From assembly GCA_007844125.1 (NCBI GenBank), contig CM017569.1, forward strand, positions 12,185,740-12,249,739: 64,000 nt of DNA. Direction: 5' to 3'. This DNA comes from Sinonovacula constricta. Its lineage: Eukaryota > Mollusca > Bivalvia > Cardiida > Solecurtidae. Positions within the stretch are counted from its first letter, which is position 1. Each line of letters begins with the position of its first letter. This document shows positions 35,501-47,500 of this stretch, one piece after another. The translations under genes were made by a program, and so were the position numbers. The notes under the pieces are model-generated. The model worked only from the letters and a program-made list of their open reading frames with translations. It made no database searches and was not told the origin of the DNA.

Positions 35501-38500
35501 ATACAGCAGGCAATGGTCATGTGGTCACAGTATATCAAAGAATAGCAATGTAAACAATTTAAATCTTAAAATTCCGAAATTAAGCATGCTAAGAAAGAAT
35601 ATATTGTCAGATAGTATTACTCGTAAAACTTGACATATAATATTCTGAATAATAACATGAGAATTAATATAGTTATGACATATAATATTCTGAATAATAA
35701 CATGAGAATTAATATAGTTAAAGTTGTTGTCTAACTGATCATGTTAACATTGTATAACCCTGTGCAAAAAAAAGCAATATTTTATGGTCCCAGAGCAACA
35801 CCAGCATTAAAAATATCTATGAATACCGTAAAACTTTGGTTTTTAAAATCTAAGATTAAGATTCAAGCAAAAAGCAATTAAATTTTTAACAGAAAGAAGA
35901 AAGGGGGTTCTAAATGCGATGTATTATCTTACCTCTCACTGGGGTGTGTGTGCTTACAGATTCCTCACTTGGCTGTAACTGTGTATGAGATGCATTGTCC
36001 ATATTGTTTCCCATCACTTCCATTACCTTATCACTGGTGCATGACTGTAAATGACTAATATCACACGTGGTGTCCCTCTTGACTGCAGAGTCATTCACAA
36101 CAGATATATTCTTCATCTCTTTTACAAAAGATTCAGCCTCATTTTGTATTCCTGCCTCACACTGATAAGATCCAGCCTCATTTTGAATTTCTGCCTCACT
36201 TTGATAAGATTCAGCCTCATTTTGAATGCCTGCCTCACTTTGATAAGATTCAGCCTCATTTTGAATTCCTGCCTCACTTTGATAAGATTCAGCCACATTT
36301 TGAGAACTAGCTTCATTCACAGATATATTCTCACTTTTTCTCTTCACATCTTTCTGAGATTCAACATCATTCTGAGATTCTTTCTGTTTTTGAGAAATGG
36401 TCTCTGTCAAAAAATTATCCAAGTTCTGAGTTTCAACCTTCATTTTGAAAGCAGGACTTGCTCTGAGACTCAACATCGCCTTCATACTGAAATAAAGGTT
36501 GTGCTGCCCCACTCTCTACAACATCAACCCCTGAGTCATTGAACGAAGACAGACAATTACTAGCACCTATACTATCACCATGACAACTGCCTCTAGTGGC
36601 AGATGCTGACCTGGAATGGTCATAGTAGGTCCTGGTGTCCAGGTTTCTCAGCACCAGATTCTGCAGTATGTGCACTTCATCCTTCTGCAGCAGGGTGTCA
36701 AACAATTGGAGAGATACTAAACACATCTGGAACACAACACACATACTGGGATGTATTAACTTTAAAATGTAAATCAATAAAGCGGGCTATGACAGCACAA
36801 CCTTTCTGGGAAGAATCAATACCTTTCAAAACTTATTTAGAAGATATAGATATAGAAGACAACCTACTATGTCATTCAGAAGTGTTTGGAAAGAAAGGTT
36901 AATTCATTATTTCCCAGGCAGATATAGGCTGCTGGATCATCAGGTTACCTGATTACAATAATTATATTTTCTATTGTGTGGCAAATGCATTCTTAAAATG
37001 GAATTAAAAAACTAACTTTTCGACTGGGGTAATGGTGTTTGAAGAAAATAGGAGCTTGACAGCCCTGTAAGGTTTTATAAAGAAGTGAAATTAATTCAAG
37101 GGGTTGCTAAGGTTTATGCTCCTTCTAAGGTAATATTTTTACAGCACCACAGCCCATATTCTTACCTCCTCTGAGACACTGTTGCATCTGTCAATTAGTC
37201 GTGACCGGAGAGAATCTGTTACCTCCCCTCGTGTCTCAGGTTTTTTCTCCTCTCCCAGTAGAAAAAGGACAAACTCTGTAGTAAAAGAATAACAAAAAAA
37301 ATAAAAGGAAACTATTTTAATGAAAGGGTTGTTGTTGTTTCTGAAAAAGCAAAATTTTAAAATAATCAATTTTCTATAATATCAAAGTGAATGAAAGCAC
37401 ATTTCTAAACCAAAACGCTTTGGTAAAATGGAATATTCTCAAAAAATGTCTAATTCTATATATATTAGTTAAAACCACATGTTGCTAGTAATAAGGTTGC
37501 CCTTGAAAATTATATACTAAAGCTCAAAGTTATGGGACAAAATTTGACTCTGAGTTGCCATGCATTCCATAGCTCTCAGCCAATCCCTATATTGCTGTTA
37601 CACATTGAAACTTTCTGATCCAAGATAATCTAAAGAGAATCAGGTATAAACTAGAACGCTGCGAGTCAGATGTGTCGCCGGACGAAAATTTTTTAGTTGA
37701 CTAGTTAGTTTTTTGTTGTACAGATATTAGCAATGTATTTGCACAAATTCACATATAAAATTACCCTTTAATTGTCTCATTGCAAAAAACATGCACAACA
37801 AGCTATGCCCTTCGCAAGAAATGCACTAAAAATCAATCAAAGGGGAATAACTAAAAAACGAAAGAAGGTAGAGTTACCGTTCTTGTGCACTGCACTTTGT
37901 GTCATTGCCAGAAACATGCATACCAAGTTTGGAGTCATTTGGACCTACGGTGGCAAAGTTATACTCCGGACAAGAAATGCTCTATAAAAATCAACCAAAG
38001 GGGAAAAATTCAAAAACGGAACAAGGTAGAGTTACCATTCTTGTGCACTGCACTTTAAGTCATTGCCAGACACATGCATACCAAGTTTGGAGTCATTTGG
38101 ACCTACGGTGACAAAGTTACACTCCAGACAAGAAATGCTCTATAAAAATTAATCAAAGGGGAATAATTCAAAACGGAACAAGGTAGAGTTACAGTTCTTG
38201 TGCACTGCACTTCGAGTCATTGCCAGAAACATGCATACCAAGTTTGGAGTCATTTGGACCTACGGTGACAAAGTTAGGCTCAGGACAAGGAAATCTGGCC
38301 GCCGCCGCGCCAAAGTAATCCCTTTATGTCGCCTATTCAGCGACACAAAAATTAGGAGGAAAAATTTAGAAGTTATCAGCAGCTGTATGCCTCTTGTCTG
38401 GGGTTCTGGTATACCTTATCATCAACATAAATCAGATACACTTCCTTAATCCATCATCTACAGCAACAATATGTATAACAATGTGGACATCATGACTAAC

Positions 38501-41500
38501 CTGAAAGTAGCCTCTGTGAGCAGACTGTGTACAGACTACGGGTCATGTAGGCCATGGCAGTGATACACCCAGTCTCTGACCTAGCAACAAAGAATGGCAT
38601 CGAAAGCTGAGACAAGTACTTTTTTACTTTATCTTTATTTAGAATATCTTGTGTATGAGGCTTCAATTAGTGTTTTCTGATAATTTTTAAAACGGCTGCA
38701 AGAGCAAAATATATTTTCAATACACATAACTAAAATCAGTACCCGCTTCTTAAAAAAAATAAAAAAAATTAATGTTACATACCAACTCTTTGATGCTCAA
38801 AGAGTGTACCTAATGTTCAAATTGAAAAGTATAATAAAAGTAGGAATAGATGTTATTTGACTAGCTCTGTGTATATAGAATTCGATTAAAGGAAGAAATT
38901 GTGGCAGTGTTTTGTTTTAACATATTCATTCAGATGTAACAGAAAATCCACATACATCTGCATTAATGCTGGCTGGACACAGGGCACCAAGAATAGATCC
39001 CTTATCTTACGACTGAGGGCCTCAGCTATAATAGGGTTAGCAATGGCACACAACTGGTCAAGATAGTCTAGCCAGGACAGGAATGACACCAGGTGGCGCT
39101 TGCCCACAAATGTCTGCTGGTCTTCTCGTATTGTTACCACCTCCATACTGCAAGAAAAGTAACAATACTGTAAGGCCCCAAAATTAGGTGTATTAAAACA
39201 AATGTTGTTTTCTTTTATAAATGTTAATTTTTACTCACCTTTGAAATTGCACATAAATTTAACAGCTGATGATTAGCATAAGCACAATGATAAAGATGGT
39301 TGCTCTTGTTAAATAGACAGAACAACCAATCCTATACATGTGGTTTAGCTACCTTCTTACTAACAAACTATATTATACTTCGAATGTCATAAGTTTCTGC
39401 TTATTCCTTCATTATTCCTATGTAAGTGATCCTATATCCTCGGGATCCATGTAATAAGTTGTGTAGTCACTTTGTTCTATCCTAGAAATCACTAGTTGTT
39501 TTGTGAAGACTGTTATACAGGATATTTCTTATTTATTGTTTTAGCAGATGAACAACCTTGACAGGGTAGCCATTTTTCTTGATGCAGTTAAGTTTACTCT
39601 GCGGTCTGTTTAAATCTCTCTGCTAAAGGAGGTGTGTAGTTCTAGGAACCAGAAATTATGATTATCTGGTAGAAAATGTGTTTTAATATTGAATTCTTTT
39701 TTGGTATGTGTTTAATTCATTGTTAAAAAATACTTATTACAGCGCACTATTTCTTTTGCATTGAATTTCTCGTGCATTCTATTCTGCACAAGATTTTCTG
39801 GTGAATGCACAAGATTTTGTTGTGCATGCACAAGATTTTCTGGTGCACTGGGATCAGTATAAATAGCCTTGAGTTTCCTCAGTCATAGACTCATCATTTA
39901 GTAGACTTTTATTTTACTTGATCATATTTTAATAGCTTTTGTTAAACATTTATTTTATTTTAATTCAAGAGATAAGTGATACGTAAATTCAGGCGCATTA
40001 ATATTTAAAAAGTGGGAGATACACATTTAACATTTTATTTCATACATTTTTTGCTGTTATTGGAGTGAGTATTATGTTTAACGTTTGGGTCGAAGATTTA
40101 AGCAAATAAGATGACTTAGACTTACTGTTGTTAACGTAGGTGAATTTATATATTTGTTTATTGTATTTATAAATGGTTGCCACGTGATTTTATATGTGAG
40201 CAACAGAATTTATGCAGCATCTATATATTTGCTTTCTTTGTGAAGAAATATCCTGAAACTTACTGAATAAATATACTTATTACTATCTTGTTCAATTGTT
40301 TGATAATTAATAAATCAATTATTTAGTTACACCACTATATCATTATTTATGTCGTTATTTAATATTCCTTAATATAAATAAAGCTGGAGTCCAATTGACA
40401 TCATCATCCCGGGTGCCGTGACAACACTAAGAGTACACATCAATTTGCAGTTTTTGAATGTTGTGAAAAGTGTATAGATCATAGTTTAAAGAGAACTCAA
40501 AACTTATGATTCAAAGGTTTTGCACAAATACATGCCCCTTACCAGAAACAAAATATCATTTACCAAGAATATCCATGTCTAATAAGACTTCAGCAAAACT
40601 TCGAAAAAATATGAAGCCTTGGACATCAAAAGCTTATGCTTGCATAATAGTTAGTAACTTTATAAAAGACAATGACATATATGAACCTCAAATATACCGG
40701 GACTAGTTTCATTCACCCACTTTCCATTCCCACTCAGCTAGCCACTGGCTATGACCTTACAATTCATTCAGGGCACATACCCCCACTTGGCCTGTACATT
40801 CTCCAGGTCTGCTGGGTTGATGAAATCTGGCAGTCGCTTAAAAGTGGAGACCAATCTCTGTGTCAGGTCTGTACAGAACTGGGTGTTGTTTAGCAGACAG
40901 TGGGCAGCTATGGGCTCTGGGAGACTCGAACACAGCATTAGTCCCTCACATGCCTTTACTGCCACACGACTGTCCTATATAGGGATAAACTGTTAAAATG
41001 TAGCTCAATGCAATAGTTACATTTACATAAAGGCAAATTATCATTAAGATTAAGAATAAAACCATTTTATTAAAGCATTTGCTTTTGTGTTTACTAACTT
41101 GTAAAACATGCTACAAAAATGTGGCTTGTAGGTTTGTATCTTAGATCTTCAGCATGGGTTTTTGTTTCTATGGTCTCACATCTCTTCTAACAATCATCTG
41201 GAAGAGACTGTATGCAAGGGAAACTATATTTATGATATTTTAATACATGACAAAGCACAGTTCAGCATTGAACCAGGATCCTGGCCACCCCAATTCTGCA
41301 AGTCAACATGCTATTTGATCTGGGTTCATTTAAAACAGAAGCCCCTATTTATTATGGTTTTGTTTGTTTATTGGGTTTATCATCCCACCAGCAGTATTTC
41401 AGTTATCTGGAGAGGGTGTCCACTTAAAGCAGATATAGTGCTTCCTTAACTGTGTACAGCATGCCGTGAACACTATGCATGATACCAGATCCAGTCACAT

Positions 41501-44500
41501 TATCCTGACACTAGGCCAACCAGTCATGGAACTACCCTTATATGTACTTGAGTGTTAGCAAGGGAGCTATACCACCACCATTTTTAATGACTTTGGTATG
41601 TCGCGCCCCAGGATCGAACCTTGGGCCTCCTATACCTGGAGCTGACACACTACCTATTGTGCTACCAGGTCTGGTATTATGGTTTTGTGCATCACTACTA
41701 TCTAGCCAGTTAATGGCAGCACTCACCTCACTGTGTGAAAGGTTGAGCAGAGTGACCACCAGATGGAAGTTCTGGTCCAGTTTGTTGTCTGAGGCTGGTT
41801 CATTGACCACCACTAGGCCATCACTCCTTTCTGAGGGAACGCCCACAAGGCTTATTTTTGGCATCTAGGGAAAATGGAAAACAACATGTAAATGAAAGCC
41901 TCAAGACTAAAATAATTGTGAACATTATACTTCATGTTTTATCATAATTAAGCTTTAAAATTTAAAGACACACATACTTTCTCATTTTGTTGCAGACTTT
42001 AACATTTAATTATATTCAGGAAGTTGGAAAAAGTAGCTTAAATATTTGACCAATAGATGGTTATCGATTTTTCACCAAGGTGCGCGCGCACCTGTTTGTC
42101 CGCCATCTTTGTGGTAAGGTGAAGCAACATATCAGTACCGTGAAAGCGCAGGTTTTTTTTTTTAATTGACCATTTCAGGCAATGAAGACGATGATTAATT
42201 CTTGAAGTGTTGTGAAATGTCACAAAATATATAATCCGGGTCAGAAATATTTTTTTCTCATTACCAGCCGTCAGTACAAACTAAGGGAAAAGGACGAGAG
42301 AACTGTCGGACGTCATACTTTCGCGCTTGAACGGAGCATTCATTGTAGCTAAGCGTTTTTAAGTGTTTTGGATTGCATTAAAAGTCGAAAGAAAATATGT
42401 ATATTATAATGTTAATTGCTATGTTGTTGTTTATTTTATTGTTTTTATTAAGATACAGATAATTAACAAACAATTAAGAAATATATTGCTTATTTACTGG
42501 TCCTAAATAAACTAAAAAGCAACCAACAGTATCGATAATTTCCATCAAGGTCAATTTTAGACAAAATGTTGTCATCAGTGACATAAAAATATGTATGTGC
42601 CCCTCACGATGCTCGATGCACAAAATGTACCCCCAGATATTTAAATTTGACTCTTGAAAATTTTGATTGAGGAGTCAATGACCATTGACGTTCAGCAATT
42701 ATAGAACGCCCTGTATTGGTTGTAATGTGGTATCCGACAGTTTGCTCATATTGTACCCATGTAACAATATATGTTACTACTATTCTGGAAAATGTATACA
42801 TAATGCTCGAATAAACTTTAGTTAAAGTGAAGACTGTTATTACACTAACTGTATTGTTCGACAGTGTGAATCTTAAAAATATCGCATTAAATGTCCATTA
42901 TTTTTAGGCACGTGGATGATTTCAGGTTATCTCAGATAGGAAAAACCCTTTATATAATAATGACAGGCAATGTGTTATGCTTTACTTTTTACATGGCTGT
43001 AAGAACAACGTTTGGCGGTCAATTCAACCCCCGGTATTTACCAGTGGTATTTACTGGTATAAATTACCTGCTGGAAAATACTCCCCAAAGTGGCAAATAC
43101 TACTATGATTTTTTTTACTCAAAATACTGCAGAAATCTTAATTAAGTTAACTTGAAATAATGTATAATCATATTGATAATTAAATTACTCAGATATTTTA
43201 ATTAACATTCTTTTTTAACCTAAAATACACGTGAGAAAGTAATGCTAATCCACCTGCACCTGGCCTTTGACACTCAGGAAGCAAAGCCATATGGTCTAGA
43301 CTACTAAAACAACAAGTTTCAGACAAGGGGCTGTAAAAAGCCGGGGCAACATGGGCAAAAGTAAAGTGTCATACATAACCTAGACAGTTTGTATAATTGG
43401 TACAAGTAAATGGTTGTGTATTGGGTATGGCATGAGCTAGAGTGTCAACTGTACGGCTTCATCCCTGAGTAACTTTTTTAATTTCTCTTGTCATCACCAC
43501 TTCCATAACTTCACTCCACACCATTACCAAGCTACTATTCACCATAAAGCCAAAGGATCCAGTCCGGAATATAAAACAGCATTTTGCGGGATCTTTACAA
43601 GCAAAAATCATTTATTAGAATGCATGAGAGAAGATTGTTTCGTCCAAACTGCCAGCTACCAGCTCTAATAAAGTGTAAGAAACAAACTGTTCTCAAAACA
43701 GCCTGAACGAGCTGTTACAGCTAACTATTTAAAATGGTTTTGCTTTCACATTGACATTTGTCAATAAATAATAGCACATAGTGTTTTTATTTTTATTATT
43801 GTCCTACCTTTCAGCAAATTTAACAAACTTACATTATATTAGAATAATAATTTCACAGAAAATTTAATTCAAGTTCCAGTACTTCTTTTAGAACCACACC
43901 ATTTTTGAATTAAAAACAACACATTTTACGGTAACAAATATTTAATGACAGTAAATTCATCGATCAATAAACAGGAAAAGCAAAAGCAGTTAAGAAACAA
44001 ACAGACTGCTTAGGAAATTGGAGCATGTAATGATATTCGATTTCATATAATAAATATGACAACCATAACATAGGTTTTAAGGAACTTAAAGCAATGAAAA
44101 AATAGTATAACATGATGTAAAGAATTGAAAACAGTACACATAATAAATGACCCTGTTTTAAAACCAAAGTTTAGCAGTGCCCTTGTTTAAGCGGTTGCTG
44201 GCTTGTAACTCCTCAGCCTCTCAGTGCAATAGTTCGAGTCCTGGTCGTGGTGGTTTACCAGCTAACCCGCAATGCGCAGTGGTTCTACCCTTGCACAAGT
44301 CTAGGATCTAGCTCCACTAATATTTAATCGGATGTCGCACTTTGCTGAAACACTAGATAGTTTACTATGTCTGGATATGCAATGTCCGACTGCAAGTCAT
44401 CAGGCTGTCGTCGAAGACGAGTACGGATCAAAACCGATCAAATTAATCTTCTTCTAGTCCTTTTCACGCACAATAGCTCCAGTGTATTAATATATAGTCC

Positions 44501-47500
44501 TATTGCACTTTGTAACCATTACACACGACATCTTTCGCGAAATAATTGATTTAATCGTCGAATTGTAGGGACCTTAGCAGACATTAGTAAACAATGACTT
44601 TACCACAAATATGGCGGACCGCATTGCATGCTGGGAAATGTGTGACGTCATACGATAACCATCTATTAAAAAAAACGGTCAATACAAACCTCAAGGAAGA
44701 AGTTGACTAGATATGGATCAGCTTTGATCTTGGAACACACCGTACAGAGGAACTGGATTTCTTCAATCTCTGTCGGGCCTGCCTTCACTTCACCACATGT
44801 CTTGATCAGTCGCTGTTAATGCAATAATATGAAATAAATACAGAGCTAACAAAATTAACTTATACTCCTAATGATACTTCATGTTATAAATGTACATGTA
44901 ATTAATTATTAGTGATATACACTATTTGCATAAACCTGTACATGATAAAATAATGCTTAGCAAGTTAAGTGATAATATAATTAGAGATGTAGAAAAAGTC
45001 CATGTTAAGAACATTCTCAATTTGTTAGCTTACCACAGATAATAGACATTACAAGTTGATTAATTAGATAGGAGACAGTACATTATTTAAAAAATAACAT
45101 TGTAATTATTTGGAATGTGGTGATTATTGTTGAGAGGTTACCTTCTTTTAAGATAAACAATATAATTATATCTTTTGAGAATTTCTATTGACAATGCCCG
45201 TACTAGGACTTGTTTATTTGATGTTACGTTAGATTAAATATTATGTATATAACATCTCAGTTGACAATCTGCAACAATACCTGCACTGCCCTGTATACAT
45301 TAACATGGGCCAGCAAGGGCTGTTTGACCCTAGACAACAGTTTTGTGAAGAATGACAACACAATCTGCTTCATCCCAGTTGGGTACTGAAACAAATAGTA
45401 ATTAGTTGAGTTAACAAACACATACTTTTGGCAGACTCATTTAACAAAGATTATCAGCTAAGTGGAGACAAGAATGTTGCAGGCCAGACAATTAACTTAA
45501 GGATCGTTGGTCACATGTTTGACAGACTGACCAAGTTTGAAACATATTAGAGCAAAGCACCTACGACAGTCCAAAATTTAATAACAAATAGTTACATCAG
45601 TACTTTTGAGTAAGAAGTGTGTGTTTAGAAGTTTATAAGTCTGGTAATTAGCTATGATTGCTGGGCAGGCAATTATTTCTATTGGCAAGACAATATATGA
45701 GCTTTCATAGGTCAAAAATTAACAACAAATTCTTCTTTATTAAGATCTGTCTGTGAAGTCCCATTAGCAACCTAATGATTGATAGTCAGACATTCGACCA
45801 ATGACATTCTTGGCAAAAATACAATTAACTTGATCAAGTTGTTAAAATCAGTCGTTACAAACCAGGATAGAAAATACATTTAACATACTGTACTTACTAA
45901 CTTATAAGACTATTCGCTTATAAGACGACCCCCTACTTCACCGTGAAATTGCCGGTTTCTGCTTCGACCTGCTTATAAGACGAGGCGAAAAAAATTAAGA
46001 GGAGCATCGACCAGTCATGCTGTCTCAACAAATGGGTTAATTGGTAAACAGTGACTGTAATTTTCACATGTTGCGGGATGTATCGATTGTCATTTGCTCT
46101 GCTATCCTGTAGCTCGTGGCGGCATGACATTAATTTCTTTGATCTACGTCACCAAGTCTGGTATGACAGTACATGATATATCGGGGAACAGTGCACTCTC
46201 CTTGTGTACATGCCACCAATCAATAATTTCAATTAGAAATGTAATCGGCAGTTGCTTATAAAAACACATCGTTCACACCCTCACTGTCAAACTGCCCCAA
46301 TCGATATCACCTTGACAACAGCTTATCTCAGAGTCAGTCACTTGACCTGTGTAATGAGGAAAGTCTACACAGAAATGCCAAGTAAATTACAGCTTAGTGT
46401 ATTTAGCAGACTGAAGTTGAAAGTTTGTCTCAGTGTTTACTGATGGATAATAAGCTGTTTCATGCAGAACAAAGGGAAATGTATGTGAGACAATTAATCG
46501 TTGACCGACAGAATTCAAAGTTCAATAAAGGTAAGTTATCGGCGGTCGATAATAACGGCATGTCGGGTCATTGCATAACTGCTAACAAGTTTATGTGGTA
46601 TGTTTTTGGTCTAAAACAACGTGTAAACTTTTTGCCAGGTCACTAGACCTCGCCTATAAGACTAGCCCCACACTTTGAACATGAAATTTAAAGGAAAAAT
46701 CCCCGTCTTATAAGTGAGTAAGTACGGTAGTGTATAAGTCTTTAATAGGACAGCAAACAACAGATCAAGATAGAAACAATGTTAGAATTCATGTTAAACT
46801 TACATCAGTCCTGCCAAGGGAGTAGAGAGTGTCAAGGAGCTTGTGTTGGAGGAGGTACTCCAGACATGGGCCATACATCCCGCGCTCAGCATCCAGTTCT
46901 TCCTGCTGTAGCAGCACCAACATCTGCTCCAGGTGGGCTGGGAGACTTGTCTGCTCCACAGGTAGCTTCTCACCTGTAAAGTATTAATGAGTATATTTAA
47001 CTTACTTAGTATTCATGAGTATACAAGTATTAATTTACAATACTTTCTCACTTATAAGACTATTCACTTATAAGATGGGCCCCTACTTAACCTGGAAAGT
47101 TAAAGATTTCTGCTTCGACAGTCTTATAAGACGAGGCGAAACAATGAACAGCAGCATCGGCCAGCCTGCTGTCTCAACAAAAGGGTTGATTGGTTAAACA
47201 AAGCAAATAACAGCTTGGTGTATCTGGCAGACTGACATTGAAAATTTGTTTCGGTGTTGACTGACAGGCTTCAAAGGCCAATTAAGGTAAATTATTGGCG
47301 GTCGATAATGACAGCTCATCAAGTCATTGCATAAACGCTTCCAAGTTTATGCGGTATGTTTTTTGCCCCAAAACAACATGAAACTTTTTGCCAGTCACTA
47401 GACCCCGCCTATAAGCCAAGCCCCACACTTTGAACATGGAATTTTGAGGAAAAATCCCTGCATTTAAGTGAGAAAATGTGGTGCCCTTGAAAAAATATCA

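Noticed and set aside
41538..41868. 108-codon frames on both strands
   Set aside because: They mix the true FHIP2-like exon 6 (41727-41864) with the SINE beside it. Only the exon part is coding.
42891..43145. 84-codon frame [15 protein letters not shown]...
   Set aside because: Inside the candidate 2.6-kb transposon. It could be a remnant, but no transposase motif can be recognised, so no gene is called.
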